A DNA stretch of 64,000 nucleotides from Bacteroides sp. Marseille-P3684 (GCF_900291465.1 NZ_LT985808.1:725363-789362); one strand, 5' to 3'; shown: positions 9,310-17,368, numbered from the stretch's first letter. The notes: generated from the letters alone by a model not told the origin. Program-made: numbers and translations.

Positions 9310-10764
9310 ATGAAGAAACTCTACATACTCTTGTCCGCCGTCCTGCTCCTGGCGGGCAGTTCCTGTTCCGACTGGCTGGACGTGCGTCCGTCTGACACGC
9401 TGACGCAGGACGAGCTGTTTGCCGAGGGCGACGGCTACCGCGTGACCCTCAACGGTGTCTACCGTCAGATGTCGGAGACCTCGCTCTACGGTTCCGCCCT
9501 GACGTGGGGCTACCTGGATGCCGCCGCACAGATGTACTCGTCCTGGTACCTGGGCACGAACACCCTCTACGACAAGTTCGCCAGCTTCGAATACACCGAC
9601 TCCAAGGTGGAAGATGTCATCGACGGCATCTGGTCGAAGATGTACAACAGCATCGCCAACTGCAACAACCTGATTGCGCAGATAGAGGAGGCGCCCGCCT
9701 CCAAGTTCCGCGGAGGGGAGGAGGAGCGTCAGCTCATCAAGGGCGAGGCGCTGGCTCTGCGTGCCTTCCTCCACCTGGACGTCCTGCGTCTGTTCGCTCC
9801 CGCTCCTGTCAAGGATGACGGGAAGGACTACATCCCCTATGTGGACACGTACCCCTGTACCTTCAAGGAGTACAGCTCCAACCGGGAGGTGCTCGACCGC
9901 ATCATCGCCGACCTCCAGGCTGCCAAGGAGCTGGTGAAGCCCTTTGACACGGCGGAGGAACACGCCTACTGGATGACGACGAACGCCCGTATCGAGAACT
10001 TCGAAGGCTCGGGTGTGGGCAATCCCCCGTCGGACATCTTCTTCACCTACCGCGGCTACCGCATGAACTACTACGCCATCTGCGCCGCCCTGGCACGCGC
10101 CTACAACTACGCCGGACCCTACGACGCGGAGAACTACAAGCGGGCGTTCGACGAGACGCAGCCCATCATTGACGGAGCCTACGAGGGCAACCCCTACTTC
10201 ACGTTCACCTATCCCTCGACGGGCAACACGCGCCTCTATCACGATGTCATCTTCTGCCTCTCCAACCAGAAGACCGTGACGAACTACAGCGACGCCACTG
10301 CCGACAACACGAAGTTCTACATCAACGACGCCTCCTACCTGTTCGACGACCAGTCGGACGTGCGCTATGCGGTCCTGCTGAACACGACGTCCTACAACGT
10401 GCTGTCGCTGAAGTACAGCGACGAGTCCAACAGCTACTGTGCCGACCTGCTCCCGGTGCTGCGCCTGAGCGAGATGTACTATATCCGTGCGGAGTACTAC
10501 TACACCATCGGCGACAATGTGAAGGCTGCCGACGAGATTGATGTCGTCCGTGAAGGGCGCAACTGCTCGAAGGGCAAGTACAGCCAGGTCATTGCCAGCG
10601 ACCCCGAAGGATGGTTCGGTCCGGAAATCGTCAAGGAGGCGAACCGCGAGTTCGTCGGCGAGGGCCAGCTCTTCTACTATTACAAGCGCCTGGGCATTGA
10701 CCCGGACTACGTCTACGACGCCAACTTCGTATTCCCGTTGCCCGACAGCGAGAGTGCCATTTAA
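9310..10764 (+). CDS. SusD/RagB-family nutrient-binding outer-membrane lipoprotein
   Basis: 484 aa. Lipoprotein signal peptide with lipobox LLAGSSC (Cys near residue 19), then the SusD-typical DWLDVRPSDTLTQDELF start, a TPR-like helical body and the late conserved segment LLPVLRLSEMYYIRAEYYY with the C-terminal RagB/SusD domain. It should cap the SusC partner encoded 19 bases upstream and help capture ligand at the cell surface. Ligand not predictable from the sequence. Confidence 0.93.
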   Translation: MKKLYILLSAVLLLAGSSCSDWLDVRPSDTLTQDELFAEGDGYRVTLNGVYRQMSETSLYGSALTWGYLDAAAQMYSSWYLGTNTLYDKFASFEYTDSKVEDVIDGIWSKMYNSIANCNNLIAQIEEAPASKFRGGEEERQLIKGEALALRAFLHLDVLRLFAPAPVKDDGKDYIPYVDTYPCTFKEYSSNREVLDRIIADLQAAKELVKPFDTAEEHAYWMTTNARIENFEGSGVGNPPSDIFFTYRGYRMNYYAICAALARAYNYAGPYDAENYKRAFDETQPIIDGAYEGNPYFTFTYPSTGNTRLYHDVIFCLSNQKTVTNYSDATADNTKFYINDASYLFDDQSDVRYAVLLNTTSYNVLSLKYSDESNSYCADLLPVLRLSEMYYIRAEYYYTIGDNVKAADEIDVVREGRNCSKGKYSQVIASDPEGWFGPEIVKEANREFVGEGQLFYYYKRLGIDPDYVYDANFVFPLPDSESAI

Positions 10765-10785
10765 CCAAACGATTCGAGAATGATT

Positions 10786-11466
10786 ATGAAAAGACACCTG
10801 TTACTCAGTGCGCCTCTGTGTGCCGTGCTTGCGTTTGCTGCCTGCTCGGAGGCGGAGATACCCGTTTACGACGTCAGCTCCCACCGCCTCTACTTCACGG
10901 GCGAGAAGGAGCAGACCGTCACCTTCCAGTTCTATCCCGGGACGGACACCTACGAGGCGTGCTTCCCGATACAGCTCATCGGCCAGCAGCTGGATGCCGA
11001 CCGCGAGGTGAGCGTCGAGGTGGTGGACACTGCCACCACGGCACTGCCCGATGAATACACGTTGCCCAGTCCCGTGGTGTTCCGCAAGGGACTGTTCACC
11101 GACACGCTCAAGGTCCTGCTCAAGCGCAGCGCACGCATGGACGACGAGGAGGTTTCGCTCGCCCTGCGCATCGTGGCGAACGACCACTTTGACGTCGGTT
11201 ACCCCGACAGCCTGATGGTGAAGACCCACTTCAGCAACCTCCTGCGCAAGCCCGAGTGGTGGACCGAGGACATCACCAACGCCATCTTCGGCCCCTACAG
11301 CGATGCCAAGTACCACTACCTCATCGAGTCCACCGGCATTGCCGACTATTCGGGCTACTCGCTGACCGAGATGCGTAAGGTCCGCGATGCCTACCAGCAG
11401 GCACTGGATGCCCACCCCGAGTGGACGGAAGCGGACGGTTCGCCCATCGAACTGGCCGGATATTAA
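10786..11466 (+). CDS. DUF4843 domain lipoprotein
   Basis: 226 aa from ATG 10786; an in-frame ATG at 10780 is an alternative. Lipobox AFAAC (Cys near residue 20) indicates an outer-membrane lipoprotein. The body (SSHRLYFTG..., early beta-strands, EVSVEVVDTATTALPDEY, later DDEEVSLALRI) fits the DUF4843 family, whose members normally sit between a SusD gene and a PKD-like lipoprotein gene, as here. Spacing is about 20 bases to SusD and 26 to the next gene, so one operon. Biochemical role unknown; probably an accessory surface lipoprotein of the SusCD complex. Confidence 0.8.
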   Translation: MKRHLLLSAPLCAVLAFAACSEAEIPVYDVSSHRLYFTGEKEQTVTFQFYPGTDTYEACFPIQLIGQQLDADREVSVEVVDTATTALPDEYTLPSPVVFRKGLFTDTLKVLLKRSARMDDEEVSLALRIVANDHFDVGYPDSLMVKTHFSNLLRKPEWWTEDITNAIFGPYSDAKYHYLIESTGIADYSGYSLTEMRKVRDAYQQALDAHPEWTEADGSPIELAGY

Positions 11467-11492
11467 TCCTTAAGTAAAGAGAAGAAAAAGCT

Positions 11493-13112
11493 ATGAAACA
11501 TAAACTAATCCTGTTATACCTCTGCGTGGCGGCAGTCCTTGCAGGCTGCTATGAGGACAAGGGGAACTATTCGTACACGGATATCCCCAAGTATGTCATC
11601 GACGAGTCGTCCTTCGGGAGCGGCAGTACCCTCAGTCTGGCACAGGGCGACACCCTGACCCTGTCGCCGGTCATCCTCAGCGAGCAGGGCGACACCCTGC
11701 GGGACATCGCCAATGTGGAATATTCATGGAGCATCGACTACGCACAGGTCGTGAGCCGTGAGCGCGACCTGACCTATGTCTGCGACTCGCTGATGAGCAA
11801 CGCCCTGCTGGTCTTCGACATCCATGACCTGGTGAACGACCTGCACTATGCCCAGACCGTCTATGTCAGCGTACGTGAGAAGTACAGCGGTGCGGGCTTC
11901 TACGTCCTGGGCGAGAAGGACGGGCACACCTGCCTGAGCGCCATCCTCAGCTCTTCGTTCCTGGGGGACAAGGTCGACATTGCCAACAGCACCATCCGTA
12001 CGGTCGTCGGTGTGTATCATGCCGAGAACGACGAGTACCTGCCGGACGACCCCATCCGCCTGCACGAGCACAACTGGTACGGCGGCGGTCCGCAGGTGAT
12101 GGTCATCACGCCCACCGAGCTGGTCGACGTCGAGTCGTCGACCTTTGTGAAGGACATGACCGGTTCGGAGATGATTGACGGAGGCTGGCCTGCCGGCATG
12201 CGTGCCGCCAATGTGATGTACATGGGCTGGACCGACGTGCTGGAGGACGAGGAAGGACAGATTTACACCCGCATCAAGTCGACGAAGGAGCTGCCCAACT
12301 CGGAGTATTTCTATCCCGTGCCCTGCAAGTGTGAGGGCGAGGACGAACCGCTCACCGACACTCACATCATCGTCAGCAAGCTGGGAGGCAACTTCTGCCT
12401 GCTGCATGACGACAAGCACAAGCGCCTGCTCCACGTGTCGGACATCAAGTCGGACAGCAAGGGTGAGTACACACTGGGACGCATCTCGGCGCTCCGCCAT
12501 TTCGAGGGACCTGCCGGCTTCGTGCCCCTCGACAACTACGAAGGCTACAACCTGGTGCACTGTGGCTACCACGACCAGTACCAGTACGGAGGCACGGGCT
12601 ACAGCTATGTGTTCATCTTCGAGAAGGACGGACAGTACACCGTGCAGACCTGCCGCATCTGGCAGGACAACTACAACAGTTCGACCCTGATGGTGGACAA
12701 CATGGCGGTGCTCTCGGCTTCGGAAGACGGTTCGCACGTCAACCTCATCGACGACATCATGCGTGCCGACAGCTACGTCTACACCTTGCCCTACACGACC
12801 CAGGCTTCCAACCCCGGTGCCTACACGTTCATCGCGAGCGGCAACGACCTGTACATGCTCGACCGCACGGCGAAGTCGGTGAAGAAGTACCTCTCATTCG
12901 ACGCTCCGGTGACGGCGATGTGCGGCGAGTGGTTCAACAGCAACTACATGGGACTCGGACTGGAGAACGGCAAGTTCTACTTGCTGCCGATGCAGAACGC
13001 CAAGAACCTGGACGACAGTGCCAAGATTCTCTGGGAGTCTCCGGATGACTTCGGCCGCATCGTGAGCGTGCGGACGAAGGAAGCCAACGGATGGGGAGTG
13101 GACCAGTTCTGA
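11493..13112 (+). CDS. PKD-like family surface lipoprotein
   Basis: 539 aa. Signal peptide with lipobox VLAGC (Cys near 19), followed by YEDKGNYSYTDIP, a start typical of PKD-like lipoproteins of Bacteroidetes. The N-terminal region (LSLAQGDTLTLSPVI...EYSWSIDY) resembles Ig/PKD-fold modules, and the remainder is beta-rich and may form a propeller. It is the last gene before a strong terminator at 13164-13200, which closes the SusC-SusD-DUF4843-PKD series. It probably binds ligand at the surface; the ligand is unknown. Confidence 0.8.
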   Translation: MKHKLILLYLCVAAVLAGCYEDKGNYSYTDIPKYVIDESSFGSGSTLSLAQGDTLTLSPVILSEQGDTLRDIANVEYSWSIDYAQVVSRERDLTYVCDSLMSNALLVFDIHDLVNDLHYAQTVYVSVREKYSGAGFYVLGEKDGHTCLSAILSSSFLGDKVDIANSTIRTVVGVYHAENDEYLPDDPIRLHEHNWYGGGPQVMVITPTELVDVESSTFVKDMTGSEMIDGGWPAGMRAANVMYMGWTDVLEDEEGQIYTRIKSTKELPNSEYFYPVPCKCEGEDEPLTDTHIIVSKLGGNFCLLHDDKHKRLLHVSDIKSDSKGEYTLGRISALRHFEGPAGFVPLDNYEGYNLVHCGYHDQYQYGGTGYSYVFIFEKDGQYTVQTCRIWQDNYNSSTLMVDNMAVLSASEDGSHVNLIDDIMRADSYVYTLPYTTQASNPGAYTFIASGNDLYMLDRTAKSVKKYLSFDAPVTAMCGEWFNSNYMGLGLENGKFYLLPMQNAKNLDDSAKILWESPDDFGRIVSVRTKEANGWGVDQF

Positions 13113-13163
13113 TTCCTGTTTTCTATTTGATAATGTCGCTGCCTCCGTACAGGAGGAGCATGC

Positions 13164-13200
13164 AGGGAGGTGCGTCAGACGAACGTGCCTCCCTTTTTTA
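13164..13200 (+). terminator. Rho-independent terminator after the PKD-like gene
   Basis: Arms 13164-13175 and 13183-13194 pair at 10 of 12 positions (AGGGAGGTGCGT with ACGTGCCTCCCT) and run directly into a T stretch. It lies about 50 bases after the PKD-like stop codon and most likely ends the whole ABC-SusCD transcript. Confidence 0.8.
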
Positions 13201-13324
13201 TGCGTCGCCCCTTCCGTTGTCCGGACGTTCTCCCACAGACACGGTTGCCCGGCGGACGGGGCATGGATGCCTGATTCGCTGCACACCCGCTCTTAATCTG
13301 ATACGCATAGGGACTTGACAGACT

Positions 13325-13500
13325 AAAGTATAATACTTAGATAGGCAAAGTATAATACTTAGGTGGTCTAAGTATAATACTTTGGTAGGCTAAGTATTAT
13401 ACTTTGGTATATCAAACCAATTAGTTTGCCACGTCAAACACTTGTGTTTGCCCGATGAAAGACTTGTGTCTGTCCGGTCAAACACAAATGTCCGGAGGGT
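13325..13500. repeat. Array of eight palindromic units at exact 22-bp period
   Basis: Units begin at 13325, 13347, 13369, 13391, 13413, 13435, 13457 and 13479. Each is a 16-base motif plus a 6-base linker. Units 1-2 are AAAGTATAATACTTAG, unit 3 TAAGTATAATACTTTG, unit 4 TAAGTATTATACTTTG, unit 5 CAAACCAATTAGTTTG, unit 6 CAAACACTTGTGTTTG. Units 7 and 8 keep the spacing but are degenerate. Base composition changes along the array while dyad symmetry is kept in units 1-6. No coding potential supports a protein here. Confidence 0.85.
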
Positions 13501-13672
13501 GTGTGTCCATGAAGTGCACCTTCTGTACAGGCGGAAGAAAAGTATGGAGTGTAAATTTAACCCTTATCTTTCTTACAGTCGGAATGTAGCAAAGCGGGAA
13601 TGGTTGAGAAGTGTAAGAAAATACATCTCACAACGATTTTATGGTACAGACAACAAAAAAGGAGGAAAAGAT

Positions 13673-13703
13673 TTTGCATTACAGATAAAATAACATACTT
13701 TTG
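13673..13703 (+). promoter_or_regulatory. Bacteroidetes-type promoter TTTG-N19-TACTTTTG
   Basis: TTTG at 13673-13676 and TACTTTTG at 13696-13703 are 19 bases apart and match the -33/-7 consensus of Bacteroidetes sigma factor promoters exactly. It points at the small open frame at 13767-13976, leaving a leader of about 55 bases. Confidence 0.65.
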
Positions 13704-13766
13704 TCCATCATTAACTAAAGAAAGACAGTTCCCTTCCTCTCTGGGAAGACTGGATGGGAGAGAAAG

Positions 13767-13976
13767 ATGCAGAGAGGGAAATATATAGAGGTGGAGAAAA
13801 GCGAAGATATATGGAGACTAGAGAAGAATGCAGTGTGGAGAGAGAAGAAGACGGATGCAAATCATATACACATTATTGTCGTTTTTGCTATAGGCATAAA
13901 CTCCATTATGATTGCCAGCATGTTCCTGAGAGAGGAAGGGAACTTTTTAATTGACAATGACAACTCTGATAATTGA
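13767..13976 (+). CDS. Possible small membrane protein, unrecognised
   Basis: 69 aa starting MQRGKYIEVEKSED. A charged N-terminal half is followed by one hydrophobic stretch (IHIIVVFAIGINSIMIASMF, about residues 34-53), then an acidic tail LIDNDNSDN that is translated from the TTGACAATGACAA repeat family. An AGAAAG sequence precedes the ATG and a full promoter lies upstream. No family recognised. The overlapping frame starting at 13754 is less convincing because it lacks a hydrophobic segment. It may be a real single-pass protein or only a chance frame in AT-rich spacer DNA. Confidence 0.35.
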   Translation: MQRGKYIEVEKSEDIWRLEKNAVWREKKTDANHIHIIVVFAIGINSIMIASMFLREEGNFLIDNDNSDN

Positions 13977-14059
13977 CAATGATGACGAGATACGAAGGCA
14001 CAAAGGCGCGTCCCTGGTGGTCTTCGTTTTTTTGTGCCTTCGCATCCCGCGGTGTGTCC

Positions 14060-15046
14060 TTACTCCTTGCCGTAACGCTCCTTGATGTCGTCGAAGATGC
14101 TGAACAGCTCGTCGACGGTCTCGGCGCGCAGCATGGCGATGCGTGTGTCGCGGAAGTTCGGCAAGCCCTTGAACAGGGGAGTGGCGGCAAGGTGACGCCG
14201 TATGTGCAGGATACCCCTTCGCTCGTCCAGTCGCGCCACGCTCTGGCGGACCTCTTCGCGCAGGACATCCATCTTCCAGTCGAACGACAGCGGGGGAAGC
14301 TCTTCACCGGTCTCCAGGAAGTGCTTCACCTCCTTGAATATCCACGGACGCCCGAAGCTGCCGCGTCCGATCATCACCGCGTCCACACCGTAACGTTCAA
14401 AACACTCCGCGGCACGTTGCGGGGTGGTGACGTCGCCGTTGCCGATGATGGGGATGTGCATCCGCGGGTTCTCCTTCACGGCTCCGATGAGGGTCCAGTC
14501 CGCCTCGCCGGTGTACATCTGTGCGCGTGTCCGTCCGTGGATGGTCAGCGCCTCGATGCCGCAGTCCTGAAGACGCTCCGCCAGGTCGACGATGATTTTG
14601 TGGTCGGCATCCCAGCCCAGGCGGGTCTTCACGGTGACGGGAATCTTCACGGCATCGACCACTGCACGGGTAATCTCCAGCATCTTCGGGATGTTCTGCA
14701 GCATTCCTGCACCCGCGCCCTTGCCTGCCACCCGCTTCACGGGACAGCCGAAGTTGATGTCGAGGATGTCGGGGCGTGCCTCCTCCACGATGCGTGCCGC
14801 CTCGACCATGGCGTCGGTCTCCTTGCCATAAATCTGGATGGCGACGGGGCGTTCGTCGTCGCTGATGGTCAGCTTCTGCATGGTCTTGCTCACAGAGCGC
14901 ACCAGTGCGTCGCTTGAGACAAATTCAGTGTATACCAGGTCCGCTCCGAAGTGCTTGCACATCAGGCGGAAGGCTATGTCGGTCACGTCCTCCATCGGGG
15001 CGAGGACAATGGGATGTTCTCCTAGGTCGATGTTTCTAATCTTCAT
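14060..15046 (-). CDS. dusB: tRNA-dihydrouridine synthase (DusB-type)
   Basis: 328 aa from ATG 15046 (MKIRNIDLGEHPIVLAPMED); a longer frame to 15070 begins upstream but this start precedes the conserved FMN-binding APMEDVTD motif. The catalytic Cys lies in NFGCPVKRVAGKGAG, followed by VTVKTRLGWD, TIHGRTRAQMY, PIIGNGDV and MIGRGSFGRPW, the FMN/TIM-barrel signature of the Dus family. It reduces specific uridines in tRNA to dihydrouridine in the cytoplasm using a flavin. Length is normal. A -7 box lies at 15068-15075 in the spacer to the truncated response regulator. Confidence 0.95.
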   Translation of the reverse strand: MKIRNIDLGEHPIVLAPMEDVTDIAFRLMCKHFGADLVYTEFVSSDALVRSVSKTMQKLTISDDERPVAIQIYGKETDAMVEAARIVEEARPDILDINFGCPVKRVAGKGAGAGMLQNIPKMLEITRAVVDAVKIPVTVKTRLGWDADHKIIVDLAERLQDCGIEALTIHGRTRAQMYTGEADWTLIGAVKENPRMHIPIIGNGDVTTPQRAAECFERYGVDAVMIGRGSFGRPWIFKEVKHFLETGEELPPLSFDWKMDVLREEVRQSVARLDERRGILHIRRHLAATPLFKGLPNFRDTRIAMLRAETVDELFSIFDDIKERYGKE

Positions 15047-15067
15047 GTTGTCATACGGTTGAGGCTG

Positions 15068-15075
15068 CAAAGGTA
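15068..15075 (-). promoter_or_regulatory. -7 box TACCTTTG before dusB
   Basis: Minus-strand TACCTTTG matches TAnnTTTG and lies about 22 bases before the chosen dusB start. No clear -33 TTTG was seen at the usual distance. Confidence 0.45.
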
Positions 15076-15148
15076 GGAAAAATCGTTGGTTTCATGGACC
15101 ATCGGTCGGGGACAATCTCTCCCTCGTGCCGTCTTGCCGGAGAGGCTG

Positions 15149-15719
15149 TCACTTGACTGCCAGCATCAGTCCGACACCTCTTGCGGTCTTAATTTCCACA
15201 TCCGGATCATCGGTAAAGAGCTTGCGGAGCTTGCTGATAAACACATCCAGGCTGCGGGATGCGAAAAAATCGTCTTCCGTCTTCCAGCAGCGGCTCAGGA
15301 TGGCTTCACGGCGGATGATTTCGTTTTGGTTCTCGGCGAGGAGCTGCATGATTTTGGTCTCCATGCCGGTCAGTGGGAAGACACTTCCGGTGTTGTCGTT
15401 GCGCAGGGTGGCATGCCCGGTGTCGAGCGTGTAGTGGCTGAACTGGTAACATCCTTCTTCTGACCGGCTCTTGCCCCCTGCCTTCATCTTCAGGATGGCA
15501 TGGATGTGCGCATCAATCTCTTCCGGGACAAACGGCTTCTTCACGTAGTTGTTCACCCCCAGTTTGTAGCCATGCCTCACATCCTTGGGCGAGGTCAGGG
15601 CGGAAGTGAACAGGATGGGCGTGTCCCCGTCCGTCTCCCGGATACGTCTCACCATCTCGAAGCCGTCCATTTCGGGCATGTCGATGTCGGACAGGATGAT
15701 GTCGGGACACTGTGAGAAC
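15149..15719 (-). pseudogene. OmpR-type response regulator, 5' part lost
   Basis: From about 15718 downward the minus strand reads LFSQCPDIILSDIDMPEMDG, i.e. the phospho-acceptor Asp region of a receiver domain, then the rest of the receiver (TPILFTSALTS, VKKPF) and a complete winged-helix DNA-binding domain ending RGVGLMLAVK. The first ~45 residues, including the acidic pocket, are missing: just upstream in frame is a stop (TGA at 15724-15722), and the DNA there belongs to the AT-rich island. An internal ATG at 15679 could give a 176-aa product without the acceptor Asp. I infer that the island insertion or a later deletion removed the 5' part; whether the remnant is expressed is unknown. Confidence 0.75.
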
Positions 15720-15722
15720 AGT

Positions 15723-15791
15723 CAGGCGTTCAAACGTTACCGAAGCATCGGTGATGACATCAAGGCTGATGCCATCCGTCATTTGGAGTAG
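15723..15791 (+). pseudogene. 3' stub of an unidentified gene
   Basis: The + frame from 15723 reads QAFKRYRSIGDDIKADAIRH followed by LE and a stop at 15791. It is open only because it runs out of the antisense of the response regulator, so it looks like the C-terminal end of a gene whose front was lost at the junction. It could be the tail of an integrase, given its place next to an excisionase-like gene, but nothing in 23 residues proves that. Confidence 0.4.
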
Positions 15792-15859
15792 CCGGACACC
15801 GGCTATTATTAGCCAACAAGCAATTCAATAAAAATCAAACATATAAATACAGAACCAAC

Positions 15860-16216
15860 ATGGAAAATTATAAATTTATTTCCCTTATGGGCGACCAAAG
15901 CGCATCATTCTCGGTGCAGGCAAGTAAAGAAAACCTCATAGCCTTTGCTGACTATCTCATTGACCGCAGCCGTGAGCGTCAGCAGCACAGGAAGGAGCAG
16001 GAAGAAAAGCTGGAGCTGGATAATCGCACGCTACTCACCCGAAAGGAAACGTGTGAATATCTGGGCGTATGCGAAGCCACGCTTTGGAAATGGGCAAAGA
16101 TCAGGTATCTTGTTCCCATCAAGACGGGTTCCAAGGTACGCTACCGAAAGTCGGACATAGACCGTATTAAATTCGGCTGCAATTTAGATCCCTATGCAGG
16201 CAAGTCCGATAAATGA
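15860..16216 (+). CDS. Excisionase-like helix-turn-helix protein
   Basis: 118 aa. The N-terminal half is polar with a charged helix (RSRERQQHRKEQEEKLELD, about 38-57). The C-terminal half contains TLLTRKETCEYLGVCEATL, WAKIRYLVPIKTGSKVRYRK and SDIDRI (about 60-107), the pattern of HTH_17/MerR-like excisionase and AlpA DNA-binding domains. Such proteins sit in Bacteroides mobilizable and conjugative elements, binding element ends or regulating excision and transfer. It is followed by iterons at 16335-16414. Role in excision is inferred from fold and context. Confidence 0.8.
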   Translation: MENYKFISLMGDQSASFSVQASKENLIAFADYLIDRSRERQQHRKEQEEKLELDNRTLLTRKETCEYLGVCEATLWKWAKIRYLVPIKTGSKVRYRKSDIDRIKFGCNLDPYAGKSDK

Positions 16217-16334
16217 CCATTTTTTTTTGCAGTGTTGTGTCTGCATGTGCTCATAGGTGCGTTCGTTCGGGAGTTCATGCGTGCATATCACAACACTGCA
16301 AGCTGGCATGCAAGAATGCCGTAATGCTGTAATG

Positions 16335-16414
16335 CCGTAATAATGTTATTCCGTAATAATGTTATTCCGTTATAATGTTATTCCGTTATAATGTTATTCT
16401 GTTATAATGTTATT
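16335..16414. repeat. Five 16-bp iterons
   Basis: Five contiguous 16-base units begin at 16335, 16351, 16367, 16383 and 16399 with consensus CCGT(A/T)ATAATGTTATT. A partial unit continues at 16415. The block is bracketed by direct copies of GCTGGCATGCAAGA near 16302 and 16421. Iterons of this kind bind replication initiators or relaxosome proteins in mobile elements; no initiator gene is visible here. Confidence 0.75.
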
Positions 16415-16668
16415 TCGTAATGCTGGCATGCAAGACATGAAGATATATGGATCCTGAATCTTCACATGAAGAAAAAAGAATCAAGATGAGTAGATGCAGA
16501 TAAAACAAGTTAAACAGAAAATGGATATGTAAATTATTGGGGGATGTTCTTGCACTCAACGTTACTAAATGACAGCAAAGCAACTTTCTGTTATCGCAAT
16601 ACAGATTGTTATACTTGAATATAAAAGTTGGCTGCATCGCACAACTCAATAATAGAAAAACTCAAATA

Positions 16669-16727
16669 GCAAGTTGTACTTTTGTACGTACATCCCCGAT
16701 GGGGCTGCACTTACAAAAGTAACTTGC
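16669..16727. other. oriT-like inverted repeat upstream of mobC
   Basis: Arms 16669-16686 (GCAAGTTGTACTTTTGTA) and 16712-16727 (TACAAAAGTAACTTGC) are complementary apart from two extra bases in the left arm. A CCCC-GAT-GGGG hairpin sits at 16694-16704 in the loop. It lies about 60 bases before a MobC gene, the usual place of a transfer origin. Nicking is not demonstrated. Confidence 0.5.
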
Positions 16728-16785
16728 CAAGTCCTGCGGACATTGGGAAATCACCTCGCAACTCAGTAATTTAAGGCAGTGAAGT

Positions 16786-17175
16786 ATGGAGAAAAAGACA
16801 AGAAGAATAGAAATTAGGCTCACCGAAAAAGAGTATGAACTCTTCCAAAAGAAAGGGGAAAATTACCCCACTAAAACATGTATGATAGTGGAAGCTGTCA
16901 GACAAATGGGCGACCTAAACGCACGCCAAAAGTTGGCGGCCTTGGCTGAAATGACCAACCTCTATAAGCAGTACCAACAACAACTGTCGTGGATGGGGAG
17001 CAATCTCAACCAAGCTGTGAAGCGTGCCAATGAGTTAGCCATAGGACAAGAACTCACAGTTCCGTTCTTCGAGTGTGTGCTGTACCCACAGATAGAGAAG
17101 ATACTAGAACTGTTAGAGCGAATCAGGGAAGAGCAACACATCATCACCCTAAAAATTAAACATATTGGTAAGTGA
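16786..17175 (+). CDS. MobC-like mobilization accessory protein
   Basis: 129 aa. The N-terminus KTRRIEIRLTEKEYELFQKK is typical of ribbon-helix-helix relaxosome proteins. The segment WMGSNLNQAVKRANEL (about 66-81) matches the G-NLNQ signature of the MobC family, and the C-terminus is a helical, coiled-coil-like region (IEKILELLERIREEQH). MobC helps open oriT for the relaxase. The relaxase gene that normally follows is absent: downstream is about 150 bases of AT-rich spacer and then genes on the other strand. The gene therefore appears orphaned in a truncated mobilization module. Confidence 0.8.
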   Translation: MEKKTRRIEIRLTEKEYELFQKKGENYPTKTCMIVEAVRQMGDLNARQKLAALAEMTNLYKQYQQQLSWMGSNLNQAVKRANELAIGQELTVPFFECVLYPQIEKILELLERIREEQHIITLKIKHIGK

Positions 17176-17325
17176 TATTCAACTAGTATATTCAGATATT
17201 TCCCACAAAATAGGAATATGAGAGAATATCATTAAATTTTCAGCATCATCTGATGTTTATAAGCTTGAGAGAAATAGACACACTATTTAAACGCTACCTT
17301 TCTTTATTTTTGTATTCAGTAAATT

Positions 17326-17368
17326 GCCTCCCCCAAAAAGATTAGATAATAACTTTTTTGGGGGAGGC
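17326..17368 (-). terminator. Strong hairpin after the Imm32-like gene
   Basis: Arms 17326-17340 and 17353-17368 (GCCTCCCCCAAAAAG with CTTTTTTGGGGGAGGC) form a stem of about 15 pairs, 17 bases beyond the minus-strand stop at 17385. The U-rich tract lies inside the arm, so it could act in either direction. Confidence 0.6.

Noticed and set aside
13325-13500. CRISPR array
   Set aside because: Units differ in sequence, there are no unique spacers (linkers are only 6 bases), and no cas genes are present.
13442-13693. 83-aa + frame across the palindrome array
   Set aside because: It starts inside the 22-bp array, has no hydrophobic or family signature, and no start context.
16335-16414. CRISPR array or simple microsatellite
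   Set aside because: Units are contiguous with no spacers; the 16-base length and mobile context fit iterons better.
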